Notes: generated by a model from the sequence alone, not told the origin. Counted from the first letter of the stretch, positions 43,571 to 54,197 are shown. The stretch: DNA of 64,000 nt from Paracoccus lichenicola (GCF_009708075.1 NZ_WMBT01000001.1:372001-436000); one strand, 5' to 3'. A program made the numbers and translations.

Positions 43571-46120
43571 TCAGTAAAGCCCGCCCGAGGACATGGTGCC
43601 GAAATCGGTCTGGCGCGGGATGACCTTGCGTTCCCCGGTCGAGGTGGTGATGGCGGTGCCCGACCCGGCGCCCGCGCCCGCCTCCCATGGCAGGATCACA
43701 TCGCCGTCGCCGAAGCCCGACACGATCCGCGGCGATCCCCAATCGGGGTCGGTGCCGTCGCGGAAATACTCGGCCACGACATTCGGGCCGGACGCGTCGT
43801 CCGACAGGCGCTGGCCGGTGGTGCGGTCGATCTTGACCCAATAGCCGCCCGGCGGGACCGCGAATTCCGTGCCGCCGAATTCCGCCACCGCCTTGCGCAT
43901 GAAGGCGTTGAAGACCGGCACGCACAGCGTCCCGCCATAGGCATTCTCGCCCAGGCTGCGCGGCTGGTCATAGCCCAGGTAACAGCCCGCGACGATGTTG
44001 GAGGAATAGCCGATGAACCACACGTCCTTGGCATCATTGGTGGTCCCCGTCTTGCCCGCGATCGGCACCGGCAGGTCCACCCCGCTGCCCGATCCGCGTT
44101 CCACCGCCCCTTCCAGCATCGAGGTCAGCTGATAGGCCGTCACCGCGTCCATCACCCGTTCGCGGTTGGTGTCGATCACCGGTCCCTGCCCCGCCGGCAG
44201 CGCCTGCTGGCCGCAGGTCTCGCACACGCGCCGGTCGTGACGATAGATCGTGCGCCCGCGCCGGTCCTGCACGCGGTCCACCAGCGTGGGTTCCACGCGT
44301 TCGCCCCCATTGGCGAACATCGCATAGGCCGCGACCATCTTGAACAGCGTGGTTTCCTGCGCGCCCAAGGCATTGGCCAGGAAGGGCTTGAGGTCGTCAT
44401 AGACGCCGAAGCGTTCGGCATATTCGGCCACGCGTTCCATCCCGATGTCCTGGGCGATGCGGATGGTCATCAGGTTCCTGGACATCTCGATGCCGGTGCG
44501 CAGGGGCGTTGGGCCGTAATGCTTGCCGCTGGAGTTCTTGGGTTCCCACAGCCCATAGGGCGTGTTGATGCTGATCGGTTCGTCCACGACGATGGTGGCG
44601 GGGGTATAGTTGTTGTCCAGCGCGGCGGCATAGACGAAGGGCTTGAAGGACGACCCCGGCTGGCGCTGCGCCTGCGTGGCCCGGTTGAAGACCGAGGATT
44701 GGTAGCTGAACCCCCCCTGCATCGCCATCACCCGGCCGGTGTTCACGTCCATGGCCATGAAGCCGCCCTGGATTTCAGGCACCTGGCGCAGGGTCCAGCG
44801 GATGAAGCTGCCATCGCCGTCCTGCGTCATCGCGCGGACCAGCACCACGTCGCCCACGGCCAGCAGATCGCCCGCCACGCGCGCGCGGGGGCCAAGCCTG
44901 CCGTCGGGACCGCGCTTCCTCGCCCATTGCACGTCGGCGGCGGGGATCCAGTGGCCGTCGGCGTCTTCCTCGATCCCCTCGATGCCGATGCGGGCGTCGG
45001 TTTCGCCCACCTCCAGCACGACGGCGGGATGCCAGCCGGGGATGTCGCGCGGGACTTGCGCCTGCCACAGGGCGCCGCGCCAGGCGGCCTCGTCCGCCAG
45101 TTGCTCGGCGGGGATCGTCTGGCGGGTGCCGCGCCAGACGCCGGTGCCGCGGTCGTAATCCTCCAGCGCTTCGCGCAGCGCATCCGCCGCCGCCGCCTGC
45201 AGGTCGGGCGTGACGGTCGCGCGGATGGTCAGGCCGCCGCCGAAGAATTCCTCGTTCCCGAACTGCGCCGACAGCTGGCGGCGGATTTCGTCGGTGAAGT
45301 AGTCGCGCGGTGGCAGTTGCTGCCGGAAGGCGGGGTAATCGCCGTTCTGCACCGATTTCAGCGGCAGCTTCGCCTCGGCCTGATAGGTCGCCTCGTCGAT
45401 ATAGCCGTTCTGCCACATTTCCCGCAGGACATAGTTGCGCCGTTCCGTCACGCGGTCCTTGGCGGTGACGGGGTGATAACGGCCCGGCGCCTGCGGCATG
45501 GCGGCCAGCATCGCGGCCTCGTGCGGGGCAAGCTCGGTCAGGGACTTGTTGAAATAGGTCTGGGCGGCGGCGGCCACGCCGAAGCTGTTCTGGCCCAGGA
45601 AGATCTCGTTCAGGTACAGTTCCAGGATCTGGTCCTTGGACAGCGTGCGCTCCAGCCGGGACGCCAGGATCAGTTCCTTGACCTTGCGCTCCACGCTGCG
45701 GTCCGACGACAGCAGGAAGTTCTTCATCACCTGTTGCGTGATGGTGGACGCCCCGCGCACGGACGATCCGCGCGACGCCACCGCCTGCCAGGCGGCACCC
45801 ACGATGCCGCGGATGTCATAGCCGGGGTGGCTGTAGAAATTCTTGTCCTCGGCGCTGATGAAGGCGTGTTTCACCAGGTCGGGGATTTCCTCGCCCGGGA
45901 CGAACAGGCGGCGTTCCTCGGCGAATTCGTCGATCAGGCGCCCCTCGCCCGAATAGATCCGGCTGATGGTCTTGGGCGTGTATTGGGCCAGGGTCTCGTG
46001 GCTGGGCAGGTCGCGCGAATAGATCCAGAAGATCGCGCCCAGCGTCAGCGCGATGAAAAAGCTGGCGGTGACGAACCACGAGAAGATGGCACCGAAAAAG
46101 GACAGGATGGGGCGCAGCAA
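43571..46120 (-). CDS. mrcA: Penicillin-binding protein 1A
   Basis: An 849-residue bifunctional peptidoglycan synthase. A single N-terminal helix anchors it. The GT51 glycosyltransferase domain has ISAEDKNFYSHPGYD (catalytic Glu), ASTITQQVMKN and ELYLNEIFLGQNSFGV. The transpeptidase domain has the nucleophile in PGSSFKP (SxxK), SRN in EMSRNLM, and KTGTT. An inserted domain of about 100 residues (around WRGALWQAQVPRD to SFIRWTLRQVPEIQ) is usual for PBP1A. It lies downstream of the amidase gene, a common arrangement in alphaproteobacteria. Confidence 0.97.
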   Translation of the reverse strand: MLRPILSFFGAIFSWFVTASFFIALTLGAIFWIYSRDLPSHETLAQYTPKTISRIYSGEGRLIDEFAEERRLFVPGEEIPDLVKHAFISAEDKNFYSHPGYDIRGIVGAAWQAVASRGSSVRGASTITQQVMKNFLLSSDRSVERKVKELILASRLERTLSKDQILELYLNEIFLGQNSFGVAAAAQTYFNKSLTELAPHEAAMLAAMPQAPGRYHPVTAKDRVTERRNYVLREMWQNGYIDEATYQAEAKLPLKSVQNGDYPAFRQQLPPRDYFTDEIRRQLSAQFGNEEFFGGGLTIRATVTPDLQAAAADALREALEDYDRGTGVWRGTRQTIPAEQLADEAAWRGALWQAQVPRDIPGWHPAVVLEVGETDARIGIEGIEEDADGHWIPAADVQWARKRGPDGRLGPRARVAGDLLAVGDVVLVRAMTQDGDGSFIRWTLRQVPEIQGGFMAMDVNTGRVMAMQGGFSYQSSVFNRATQAQRQPGSSFKPFVYAAALDNNYTPATIVVDEPISINTPYGLWEPKNSSGKHYGPTPLRTGIEMSRNLMTIRIAQDIGMERVAEYAERFGVYDDLKPFLANALGAQETTLFKMVAAYAMFANGGERVEPTLVDRVQDRRGRTIYRHDRRVCETCGQQALPAGQGPVIDTNRERVMDAVTAYQLTSMLEGAVERGSGSGVDLPVPIAGKTGTTNDAKDVWFIGYSSNIVAGCYLGYDQPRSLGENAYGGTLCVPVFNAFMRKAVAEFGGTEFAVPPGGYWVKIDRTTGQRLSDDASGPNVVAEYFRDGTDPDWGSPRIVSGFGDGDVILPWEAGAGAGSGTAITTSTGERKVIPRQTDFGTMSSGGLY

Positions 46121-46201
46121 GGATGGGGCCTTTCGAGGACGTGGCCCCGTCTATAACGGCGCTCCCTGCCCCGGTCAAAACAACACTGGGCGATGGCGCC
46201 C

Positions 46202-47398
46202 TTATTGACGCAGCATCGTGGCCCGCGCGGCCTCGTCCCGCGCCCAGCCGGTGACGGCCTCGGCCACCACCTGCACCATGCGCCCGCGCCATTGCGGATC
46301 AAGCAGGTTCGCCCGGTCGTCCTGGTCCGAGATGAAGCCCAGTTCCAGCAGGACCGAAGGGATGTCGGGCGATTTCAGCACCGAATAGGTCGCCCTTTGC
46401 ACGGGCCGCCCGTGCATCCCGATGCCCATCAGCGACATGCGCGACACCAGCCAGTCGGCAAAGTTGCGCGATCGCGGCTGCGTGTCGGTGCGGGCGAAAT
46501 CCATCAGCACGCCCGTCAGCGCGTCGTCCTGGCCCGTCAGGTCCAGCCCCGCCACCAGGTCGTCGGGACCATGGCGCAGCACCAGCTGTTCGTCCGCGCG
46601 GCTGTCGGCGTCGGGGTTCCAGACATAGACCGTGGCGCCCGCCGCCTGCCCTTCCGGCAGCGCGTCCGCGTGCAGCGAGATGAACAGATCCGCCCGCGCA
46701 GCCCGCGCGGCGGTCATGCGCCGTTCCAGCGACACGAAGCTGTCGTCCCCCCGCGTCAGTTGCACATCGACGCCCCGCGCCTGCAGGGCCGCGCGCAGTT
46801 CCAACGCAAAGACCAGGACCAGGTTGGCCTCGCTTTCGCCCTCGGCCAGCGCGCCGGGATCGAACCCGCCATGGCCCGGATCCAGCACCACGGTGAAGCG
46901 GTAGTCGGGCGCGGGCGGCGGAATGCTGGCGGGTTCGGGCAGGTCGCGCAAGGCCGCGGTGGCCGAGCGGTCGGGCGCGAAGTCCTGGGGCGCGACCGGC
47001 GCCAGCGCCACCGTGATCTGGGACAGCGGCGCCCGCGCGCTCTGGCCCGCGCGGTCGATGCGGTAAGGGCCGGGCAGTTCGACCACGATGCGCGACCAGC
47101 CCTCGCCGTTCTTGCCCCAACGGATCGCGGGGACCAGATCGGCGCCGAACAGATCCCCGGGCCGCGCCAGTCCCAGGTCCGCCCCTTGCAGGTCCACGAC
47201 CAGCCGCGCCGGATCGCCGATCAGGAAGACGCGGTAAGGCACGGCCCGGGTCAGGGCCAGCCGCAGTTCGAGCGGCCTTGGCCCGCCCCAACCGCGCCCG
47301 GTCGCGACCAATGCCGATGCGCCCGGATCCAGACGTGCGGGTTCCTCGGCCCCTGCTGGCAGCGACAGCAGCGTCAGGATCAGAAGCCACCATCTCAT
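46202..47398 (-). CDS. N-acetylmuramoyl-L-alanine amidase (AmiC type)
   Basis: A 398-residue periplasmic enzyme that cuts the peptide from glycan strands during division. It has a signal peptide (MRWWLLILTLLSLPAGA), an AMIN-like domain (about 30-150) that targets the protein to the septum, and an Amidase_3 catalytic domain with VVLDPGHGGFDPGALAEGES (zinc ligands His, Glu), DLFISLHADA and VLLELGFISDQDDRANL. It overlaps the aminotransferase gene by four bases and precedes mrcA, fitting a cell-wall operon. Confidence 0.94.
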   Translation of the reverse strand: MRWWLLILTLLSLPAGAEEPARLDPGASALVATGRGWGGPRPLELRLALTRAVPYRVFLIGDPARLVVDLQGADLGLARPGDLFGADLVPAIRWGKNGEGWSRIVVELPGPYRIDRAGQSARAPLSQITVALAPVAPQDFAPDRSATAALRDLPEPASIPPPAPDYRFTVVLDPGHGGFDPGALAEGESEANLVLVFALELRAALQARGVDVQLTRGDDSFVSLERRMTAARAARADLFISLHADALPEGQAAGATVYVWNPDADSRADEQLVLRHGPDDLVAGLDLTGQDDALTGVLMDFARTDTQPRSRNFADWLVSRMSLMGIGMHGRPVQRATYSVLKSPDIPSVLLELGFISDQDDRANLLDPQWRGRMVQVVAEAVTGWARDEAARATMLRQ

Positions 47399-48540
47399 CG
47401 CGCGGCCATGAACTCCGCCAGGCGGCGCAGCCCTTCGGCGATGTCGGCCGTCGCGCGGGCATAGGAAAAGCGCAGCGTCCGCGCCCCGCGTTCGGGATCG
47501 AAGTCCAGCCCCGGCGTGACGGCGACACCTGCCTTTTCAAGGATCTCGGCCGCGAAGTTCAACGAATTGTCGGTCAGGTCCGACACGTCGGCATAGATGT
47601 AGAAGGCCCCCTCGGGCGGCGCGATGCGATGAAAGCCCGCGCGGGGCAGGCCGTCCAGCATCAGCCGGCGGTTTTCGGCATAGACGGCCAGGTTCGCGTC
47701 GGCTTCCCCGGTGCAATCCAGCGCCGCAAGGGCCGCGACCTGGCTGGCATGGGGCGGGCAGATGAACAGGTTCTGGGCCAGGCGTTCCACCGTGCGGACA
47801 TGATCGGGCGGCACCACCATCCAGCCGACCCGCCAGCCGGTCATGGAAAAATACTTGCTGAAGCTGTTGATGACGAAGACCTCGTCCGTCACCTCCAGCG
47901 CGGAATGGCAGCGGTCGGCGTATGACAGGCCATGGTAGATTTCATCGGAAATCAGTGCCATCCCCTTGGCCTGCGCGGCATCGGACAGCGCGCGCAATTC
48001 GTCCGCGCGCAGCACCGTGCCCGACGGGTTGCCGGGCGAGGCGAGGATCAGCCCGGCGCAGCCGTCGGGCAGATCGGCAGGGCGCGGTTGATAGCGGTCC
48101 TCGGGGCGGGTCGGGATCCCCACGGGTTCCAGCGACATGGCCCGCAGGATCTGGCGATAGCTGGGGTATCCGGGATAGCCCATCGCCACCCGGTCGCCCG
48201 CGTCGAACAGCGCCGAAAACGCCAGGATGAAGGCACCGCTGCTGCCGGGCGTCACCACCACGCGGGCCGGGTCCAGGTCCACCCCATACCAGCGGCGATA
48301 CAGATCCGCGATCCCCTGGCGCAGCGCGGGCAGGCCAAGCGCCACGGTATAGCCCAGCGGCTGTTCCAGCGCGGCGGCAAGCGCCCGGCGCGCGCCTTCG
48401 GGCGCGGGGGTCGAGGGCTGGCCGACCTCCATGTGGATGATGTGGCGCCCCTTCGCTTCGGCGCGGGCGGCGGCCTCCATCACGTCCATGACGATGAAGG
48501 GATCGACCTGTCCGCGAAGGGATTTCCTCATGCTGCTCAT
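47395..48540 (-). CDS. PLP-dependent class I/II aminotransferase
   Basis: A 381-residue fold-type I enzyme. The PLP lysine is in INSFSKYFSMTGWRVGW; other marks are LASPGNPSGTVL and ISDEIYHGLSYAD. The N-terminal VGQPSTPAPEGARRAL fits aspartate/aromatic-type aminotransferases, but the amino donor is not certain. Starts at 48540 or 48531 are both possible. It overlaps the amidase gene by four bases. Confidence 0.9.
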   Translation of the reverse strand: MSSMRKSLRGQVDPFIVMDVMEAAARAEAKGRHIIHMEVGQPSTPAPEGARRALAAALEQPLGYTVALGLPALRQGIADLYRRWYGVDLDPARVVVTPGSSGAFILAFSALFDAGDRVAMGYPGYPSYRQILRAMSLEPVGIPTRPEDRYQPRPADLPDGCAGLILASPGNPSGTVLRADELRALSDAAQAKGMALISDEIYHGLSYADRCHSALEVTDEVFVINSFSKYFSMTGWRVGWMVVPPDHVRTVERLAQNLFICPPHASQVAALAALDCTGEADANLAVYAENRRLMLDGLPRAGFHRIAPPEGAFYIYADVSDLTDNSLNFAAEILEKAGVAVTPGLDFDPERGARTLRFSYARATADIAEGLRRLAEFMAAR

Positions 48541-48685
48541 CCTTGGGGCCTTTTGTCTTTTTCCCCTGTCTTACGCCTGTGGTGCGCGCGCGGAAAGCCC
48601 CCGGTCACGCAGCTTTGTCAGCCGGTTCCTTGCCAAGCCCGCCTGCGCGCGGCAAGCTGGGGGCAACCCGACAACGAGGATTTCG

Positions 48686-49426
48686 ATGAAACGCCTGATC
48701 GCCGCGCTGCTTCTGACCGCGACCCCCGCCCTGGCCTTCGACATCGACGCCATGTCGGACGCCGAAAAGGCCGCCTTCGGCAATGCCGTGCGCGAATACC
48801 TGATGGCCAACCCCGAGGTTCTGGTCGAATCCATCAACGTCCTGGAGGAACGCCGCGCCGCCACCGAGGCCCAGGGCGACGTGGCCCTGGTCGCATCGAA
48901 CCGCGACGCCATCTTCGACGACGGCCACAGCTGGGTCGGCGGCAACCCGGACGGCGACGTGACGATGGTGGAATTCATCGACTATCGCTGCGGCTATTGC
49001 CGCAAGTTCAACGATCAGGTTCATGATCTGGTCGAAAGCGACGGCAATGTCCGGGTGATCCTGAAGGAATTTCCGATCCTTGGCCCTGACAGCGAGACAT
49101 CCGCCCGGTTCGCGGTCGCGGTCAAGCAGATCGGCGGGGACGAGGCTTACGTCCAGGCGCATGACGAACTGATGGCGCTGCGCGGCGCCCCCTCGCCCGA
49201 GGCGCTGAAGGCGATCGCCTCCGACATCGGCGTGGACGGCGACGAGGTACTGAACACCATGAACACCGAATCCGTGTCCGCCGTCCTGCGCGAGAACCGG
49301 CAACTGGCGGAACGCATGGGGATCATGGGCACGCCGACCTTCGTCATCGGCGACACGCTGCTGCGCGGGATGCCGGCGGATGGGCTGGAACCTGTCGTGG
49401 CCGCGGCGCGCGAGGGGAACGGCTGA
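48686..49426 (+). CDS. DsbA-family periplasmic thiol oxidoreductase
   Basis: A 246-residue secreted thioredoxin-fold protein. Signal peptide MKRLIAALLLTATPALA; active site YRCGYCRKF (Cys102, Cys105); cis-Pro loop MGTPTFVIG. An N-terminal helix of about 50 residues (MSDAEKAAFGNAVREYLMAN) matches the ScsC/BdbD-like group, which may act as disulfide isomerase or oxidase. The frame is open upstream to within the divergent aminotransferase gene and could give another signal-like start, but the start at 48686 has its own signal peptide and a GAGGA ribosome site. Confidence 0.92.
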   Translation: MKRLIAALLLTATPALAFDIDAMSDAEKAAFGNAVREYLMANPEVLVESINVLEERRAATEAQGDVALVASNRDAIFDDGHSWVGGNPDGDVTMVEFIDYRCGYCRKFNDQVHDLVESDGNVRVILKEFPILGPDSETSARFAVAVKQIGGDEAYVQAHDELMALRGAPSPEALKAIASDIGVDGDEVLNTMNTESVSAVLRENRQLAERMGIMGTPTFVIGDTLLRGMPADGLEPVVAAAREGNG

Positions 49427-49460
49427 CGCGCCTTGTGGCAGGGGCAGGAGCCTCCGGCGG

Positions 49461-49484
49461 GGATATTTGAGTGAAGAAGAAGCG
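49461..49484 (+). repeat. Short relative of the intergenic repeat (after dsbA-like gene)
   Basis: GGATATTTGAGTGAAGAAGA follows the DsbA-like gene by 34 bases. It shares GGGATATTTG plus an AAGAAGAA tail with the copy after purF (9014-9060). A related sequence in reverse, TTCTTCTTTGTTTCAAATACCC, lies near 5325-5346 between lolC/E and radA. Confidence 0.5.
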
Positions 49485-49485
49485 G

Positions 49486-51102
49486 CTATTCGGCGGCCAT
49501 GCGGTCGTCGGATCGCGCCGCGCGGCCCAGGATGTGGTCGGCGGCCTTTTCGCCGACCATGATGGATGGGCCGTTCAGGTTGCCGTTGGTGATGCGCGGG
49601 AAGATGGAACTGTCGGCTACGCGCAGGCCTTCGACGCCGATCACCCGCAGGTCGGGATCGACCACGGCCATCGGGTCGCTGGCCGCGCCCATGCGCGCGG
49701 TGCCGCAGGGGTGATAGGCCGATTCGGCGTGGTCGCGGATGAAGGCGTCGATCTGGTCGTCCGTCTGGACATGCGCGCCGGGCTGGATTTCGTCGCCCCG
49801 GTATTCCGCGAAGGCAGGCTGGTCGAAGATTTTCCGCGTCAGCCGCACGCAGGCGCGGAATTCGGCCCAGTCGTCGGGGTGCGACATGTAGTTGAAGCGG
49901 ATCTCGGGCGCGGCCGCCGGGTCGCCTGAGGCCAGGCGCACGGTGCCGCGCGATTTCGACCGCATCGGGCCGACATGGGCCTGGAACCCGTGGCCCTGCG
50001 CCGCCGCCTTGCCGTCATAGCGCACGGCCAGCGGCAGGAAGTGATACTGGATGTCGGGGTAATCCACCGCGTCCGAGGACCGGACGAAGCCGCAGCTTTC
50101 GAACTGGTTCGACGCGCCAAGCCCGGTCTTTTGCAGCAGCCATTCCACGCCGACCCGGCTTTTGCCCAGAAGGTTGTAATAGGTGTAAAGCGTGATCGGC
50201 TTCAGCGCCTTGTATTGCATGTAGATTTCAAGGTGGTCTTGCAGGTTCGCCCCCACCCCGGGACGGTCGGCCAGCGGCGCGATGCCGTGGCCTTGCAGGT
50301 GGTCGGCAGGACCGATGCCCGACAGCATCAGAAGCTTCGGCGTGTTGATCGAGCTGGCCGAGACGATGATCTCGCGGGTCGCGCGGATCGTCTCGATCCG
50401 GCCCTTGCGCTCGATCTCGACGGCATGGGCGCGCTTGTCCTGGAACAGGATGCGGCGGGCCAGGGCGCGGATCAGCGTCAGCCGCCCGGTCTTCAGCGCC
50501 GGGCGCAGATAGGCGTTGGCGGCGGACCAGCGGCGACCCTTCCAGATCGTGGCCTCCATCGGGCCGAAGCCTTCCTGGTTTTCGCCGTTGTAGTCGGGCG
50601 TATAGGGCCAGCCGGCCTGCTGCCCGGCCTCGATGAAGGCGTCGAACAGCGGGTTGCGGCGCTTGCCGCGCGTCACGTGCAGCGGGCCGTCGGTGCCGCG
50701 CCATTCGGATGCGCCGCCGTGCCAGGTTTCCATCCGCTTGAAATAGGGCAGCACGTCGGCATAACCCCAGCCTGCCGCGCCGCTGTCGCGCCAGTAATCG
50801 TAGTCCTTGCGGTGGCCGCGCACGAAGACCATGCCGTTGATCGACGACGACCCGCCCAGCACCTTGCCGCGCGGCGTGGCCAGCCTGCGCCCGCCCAGAT
50901 GCGGTTCCGGCTGGCTGGCGAATCCCCAGTCATAGCGCGGCATGTTCATCGGATAGGACAGCGCGCCGGGCATCTGGATGAAGATGCCGATGTCGCTGCC
51001 GCCGTATTCGATCAGCGTGACGCTGTGGCCTGCCTCGGTCAGGCGATAGGCCAGGGCGCAACCGGCGGAACCGGCGCCGACGATGACGTAATCAGCAGTC
51101 AT
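49486..51102 (-). CDS. betA: Choline dehydrogenase
   Basis: A 538-residue FAD-dependent GMC oxidoreductase that oxidises choline to betaine aldehyde. It has the FAD motif [18 protein letters not shown], the GMC signature [20 protein letters not shown] and the catalytic His in [13 protein letters not shown]. It follows betB by 11 bases in the order betI-betB-betA. Together with the divergent choline importer this makes the osmoprotectant glycine betaine. Confidence 0.95.
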   Translation of the reverse strand: MTADYVIVGAGSAGCALAYRLTEAGHSVTLIEYGGSDIGIFIQMPGALSYPMNMPRYDWGFASQPEPHLGGRRLATPRGKVLGGSSSINGMVFVRGHRKDYDYWRDSGAAGWGYADVLPYFKRMETWHGGASEWRGTDGPLHVTRGKRRNPLFDAFIEAGQQAGWPYTPDYNGENQEGFGPMEATIWKGRRWSAANAYLRPALKTGRLTLIRALARRILFQDKRAHAVEIERKGRIETIRATREIIVSASSINTPKLLMLSGIGPADHLQGHGIAPLADRPGVGANLQDHLEIYMQYKALKPITLYTYYNLLGKSRVGVEWLLQKTGLGASNQFESCGFVRSSDAVDYPDIQYHFLPLAVRYDGKAAAQGHGFQAHVGPMRSKSRGTVRLASGDPAAAPEIRFNYMSHPDDWAEFRACVRLTRKIFDQPAFAEYRGDEIQPGAHVQTDDQIDAFIRDHAESAYHPCGTARMGAASDPMAVVDPDLRVIGVEGLRVADSSIFPRITNGNLNGPSIMVGEKAADHILGRAARSDDRMAAE

Positions 51103-51113
51103 GGCTGGTCCCC

Positions 51114-52559
51114 TTAATACGGCGCCTCGACGGCGCCCATGCCGACATAGACGGTCTTGAGTTGCGAATAATGCTCGATCGCGGCGGTGCCGTTCTCGCG
51201 TCCCAAGCCCGACAGCTTGACCCCGCCGAAAGGCATTTCCACGGGCGTGAGGTTGTAGGCGTTGATCCAGCAGGTGCCCGCCTCGAGCGCCGCGACCACG
51301 CGGTGGGCGCGGGTCAGATCCTGCGTGAAGACCCCCGCCGCCAGGCCGAAGCCGGTGGCGTTGGCGCGGGCCACGGCCTCAGGTTCGTCGGCGAAGGTCA
51401 GCGTGGTCATCACCGGGCCGAAGATTTCGTCGCGGGTGATCGCCATGTCGTCGGTGGCGTCGGCAAAGACGGTGGGCGGGACGAAGGCCCCCTCGCCCGC
51501 GCCGCCGCAGACCAGCCGCGCGCCCGCATCCTGGCCCGCCGTGATGGCTGCGCGGATCTTGGCGGCTTGCGTGCCGTTGATGATCGGGCCGAACTGGGTT
51601 TCCGGGTCCAGCGGATCGCCTGTGCGAATCGTCGCCAGACGTTCGGACAGGCGGTCCAGGAACCGCGCGGCAATCCCCCGTTGCAGGAACACCCGCGTGC
51701 CATTGGAACAGATCTGCCCCGAGGAATAGAAGTTCGCCATGATCGCCGCGCCCACCGCGTCCTCCAGACTGGCATCGTCGAAGACGATCAGGGGCGACTT
51801 GCCGCCAAGCTCCATCGTGACGTGGCGCATCCCTTCGGCGGCGGCGGCATAGACTCGGCGGCCTGTGGGGACCGATCCGGTCAAGGACACCTTGGCGACA
51901 TGGGGATCGGTGACAAGCGCCGCGCCGACCGCGCCGCGCCCTTGCACGACGTTGAAGATGCCCGGCGGGGCACCGGCCTCGATCAGGATCTCGGCCAGCT
52001 TCAGCGCGCCCAGCGGGGTTTCCTCGGACGGCTTGAAGACCATGGCATTGCCCATCGCCAAGGCAGGCGCGGCCTTCCAGCAGGCGATCTGGCTGGGATA
52101 GTTCCAGGCCCCGATGCCCGCGCAGACGCCCAAGGGTTCGCGCCGGGTATAGGCCCAATCGCGGCCCAGCGGGATCATCTGGCCGGTCACGGTTGCCGCC
52201 AGACCGCCGAAATATTCCAGCGCCGCCGCGCCGGATGCCCAGTCGGCCACCAGCGTTTCCTGGATCGGCTTGCCCGTGTCCAGCGTTTCCAGCCGGGACA
52301 ATTCCTGATTCCGCTCGCGGATGATGGCGGCGGCGCGGGACAGCACGCGGCCCCGCTCAGTGGGGGCCATGGCGGCCCAGGCGGGTTGCGCGCGGGCCGC
52401 CGACCGGCAGGCCAGCGCCACCTGATTCGCGGACGCCTCGCGCAGGGACGCGATTTCCTCGCCGGTATAGGGGTAAAGGACGGGCAGCGCGGCGCCCTCG
52501 CCTTCCACGAAGGTCCCGTCGATGAACAGGCTGGCGGCAGGTTGGGCGTTACGGGTCAT
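51114..52559 (-). CDS. betB: Betaine aldehyde dehydrogenase
   Basis: A 481-residue NAD(P)-dependent aldehyde dehydrogenase that turns betaine aldehyde into glycine betaine. The general base is in [14 protein letters not shown] and the nucleophile is the Cys in [18 protein letters not shown]-type segment [18 protein letters not shown] and [13 protein letters not shown] [20 protein letters not shown] agree with BetB. It overlaps betI by four bases (52556-52559). Confidence 0.95.
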   Translation of the reverse strand: MTRNAQPAASLFIDGTFVEGEGAALPVLYPYTGEEIASLREASANQVALACRSAARAQPAWAAMAPTERGRVLSRAAAIIRERNQELSRLETLDTGKPIQETLVADWASGAAALEYFGGLAATVTGQMIPLGRDWAYTRREPLGVCAGIGAWNYPSQIACWKAAPALAMGNAMVFKPSEETPLGALKLAEILIEAGAPPGIFNVVQGRGAVGAALVTDPHVAKVSLTGSVPTGRRVYAAAAEGMRHVTMELGGKSPLIVFDDASLEDAVGAAIMANFYSSGQICSNGTRVFLQRGIAARFLDRLSERLATIRTGDPLDPETQFGPIINGTQAAKIRAAITAGQDAGARLVCGGAGEGAFVPPTVFADATDDMAITRDEIFGPVMTTLTFADEPEAVARANATGFGLAAGVFTQDLTRAHRVVAALEAGTCWINAYNLTPVEMPFGGVKLSGLGRENGTAAIEHYSQLKTVYVGMGAVEAPY

Positions 52560-53122
52560 GACAGGGCCTCGTCCAGGTAATCGAAAACCAGCTTCTCGGC
52601 GACAGCGGCATGGATGCCGCCCGGGGTCAGCACGGCACGCAGATAGACGCCGTCGATCAGGGCGCCCAAAGTTTCGGCAATGCGTGCCGGATCGGCAGCC
52701 AGGGGCCGCAGCGCCACCATCAGGTTCGACCGCAGCCGGCAGTGATAAACGCGCAGCAGCCGCCCGGCCTCGGGGTTGATCAGCGCCAATGCGTAAAAGT
52801 TGATCCAGGCGCTGACCGTCTCGCGCTGAAAGTTCTGCGGCGCGAAGCTGGCCTGCACGATGGCATCCAGACGCCCGCGCTTGCCGTGGCCCGGCAGGCG
52901 GTCCGCGACCGACCGGCCATAGTTCCGCAGGATGTAGCGCATCGCCGCCAGGAACATCTGGTCCTTGGACCCGAAATAGTGATGCGCCAGCGCGGGCGAC
53001 ATGCCGGCGCGCCGGGCGATCTGCGCCACGGTGACATCCAGAGACCCCGCGCGCCCCACCTCGAAGATCGTGGCGTTGATTAGCGCGGCTTTTCGGATAG
53101 GCTCGGCCCCAATCTTGGGCAA
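52556..53122 (-). CDS. betI: Choline-responsive TetR repressor BetI
   Basis: A 188-residue TetR-family regulator. The N-terminal helix-turn-helix is [38 protein letters not shown], with the BetI-typical PALAHHYFG segment. The start is read as TTG at 53122, giving [18 protein letters not shown], the same place where BetI proteins begin with MPKxGxxPxRR. A longer frame would run into the divergent choX gene. BetI represses bet genes until choline is present. A BetI-like operator lies between it and choX. Confidence 0.9.
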   Translation of the reverse strand: MPKIGAEPIRKAALINATIFEVGRAGSLDVTVAQIARRAGMSPALAHHYFGSKDQMFLAAMRYILRNYGRSVADRLPGHGKRGRLDAIVQASFAPQNFQRETVSAWINFYALALINPEAGRLLRVYHCRLRSNLMVALRPLAADPARIAETLGALIDGVYLRAVLTPGGIHAAVAEKLVFDYLDEALS

Positions 53123-53175
53123 GGTGGCACCTGTTCGCAGAAGATGGTTGCTATTTGAAGCCTGTGTAACTTTAA

Positions 53176-53191
53176 TTGACTGACCAATCAA
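53176..53191. promoter_or_regulatory. Predicted BetI operator between betI and choX
   Basis: TTGACTGACCAATCAA is an imperfect palindrome (12 of 16 positions symmetric) in the 85-base gap between the divergent bet and cho genes. BetI sites elsewhere are AT-rich TTGA-type dyads, so BetI could control both operons from here. Confidence 0.5.
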
Positions 53192-53207
53192 GAACAGGGA
53201 GCCTCGC

Positions 53208-54149
53208 ATGATCCGCAAAAGCCTGACCCTTTCCGTGGTGATCGGCACGGCACTTGCCGGACCCGCCCTTGCAGCCGAGCCGGAGGATTGCCGCCAGGTG
53301 GTGCTGTCCGACGTGGGCTGGACCGACATCACCGCGACCACGGCCATCGCCTCGACGGTGTTGCAGGCCTTGGGGTACGAGACGGAAACCAAGCTTCTGT
53401 CGGTGCCCGTCACCTATACCGCGCTGTCCACCGACGACGTGGACATCTTCCTGGGCAACTGGATGCCCACGATGGAGGCCGACATCGCCCCCTATCGCGA
53501 CGCGGGCACGGTGGACACGGTGCGCACCAACCTGACGGGCGCGAAATACACGCTGGCCACCAACAAGGCGGGCGCGGACCTGGGGATCACCGATTTCGGC
53601 AAGATCGCCGAACACAAGGACGCGCTGGAAGGCCAGATCTACGGGATCGAACCCGGCAACGACGGCAACCGCCTGCTGCTGGAGATGGTGGCGAACGACA
53701 AGTTCGGCCTGGGCACCTTCGAGGTGGTCGAATCCAGCGAACAGGGGATGCTGGCGCAGGTCGCCCGGGCCGATGCGGCGGGCCAGCCGGTCGTCTTCCT
53801 GGGGTGGGAACCCCATCCGATGAACGCCCAGTTCGAGATGACCTATCTGACCGGCGGGGACGAGATCTTCGGTCCCGACCTGGGCGGGGCCGAGGTGCGC
53901 ACCAACACCCGCCACGGTTACGTCGCCGAATGCCCGAACGTGGGCAAGTTCCTGCAGAACCTGGAATTCACCCTGTCCATGGAAAACGAGGTGATGGGCA
54001 AGATCCTGAACGACGGGCAAGATCCGATGGAGGCCGCGAAGGACTGGCTGACGGCCAATCCCGACGCCGCGACCCCTTGGCTGGACGGCGTCACGACATT
54101 CGACGGCAACGACGCGGCATCCGCCCTGAGCGACGCCTTGTCCGACTAA
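53208..54149 (+). CDS. choX: Choline ABC transporter substrate-binding protein
   Basis: A 313-residue periplasmic binding protein of the OpuAC/ProX-like type. The signal peptide is MIRKSLTLSVVIGTALAGPALAA. VVLSDVGWTDITATTAIAST and DVDIFLGNWMPTMEADIAPY are ChoX hallmarks, with Trp residues that should form the aromatic cage for the quaternary ammonium. It is the first gene of choXWV, divergent from betIBA. Confidence 0.93.
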   Translation: MIRKSLTLSVVIGTALAGPALAAEPEDCRQVVLSDVGWTDITATTAIASTVLQALGYETETKLLSVPVTYTALSTDDVDIFLGNWMPTMEADIAPYRDAGTVDTVRTNLTGAKYTLATNKAGADLGITDFGKIAEHKDALEGQIYGIEPGNDGNRLLLEMVANDKFGLGTFEVVESSEQGMLAQVARADAAGQPVVFLGWEPHPMNAQFEMTYLTGGDEIFGPDLGGAEVRTNTRHGYVAECPNVGKFLQNLEFTLSMENEVMGKILNDGQDPMEAAKDWLTANPDAATPWLDGVTTFDGNDAASALSDALSD

Positions 54150-54197
54150 GCACCGCCGCCGACCGATGCCACGACACCAGGACCAGGGGAAAACCGC

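Noticed and set aside
43514..46156. An 880-codon open frame on the plus strand opposite PBP1A
   Set aside because: It is His/Arg/Gly-rich with no known motif and lies antisense to an obvious penicillin-binding protein; GC-rich codons leave such frames open by chance.
48530..48685. Longer DsbA-like protein starting at an upstream signal-like peptide
   Set aside because: The start at 48686 has its own complete signal peptide and a ribosome site, and the longer form would overlap the divergent aminotransferase gene.
53123..53413. N-terminal extension of BetI
   Set aside because: It would overlap the start of the divergent choX gene and contains no conserved residues; BetI proteins begin where the TTG lies.
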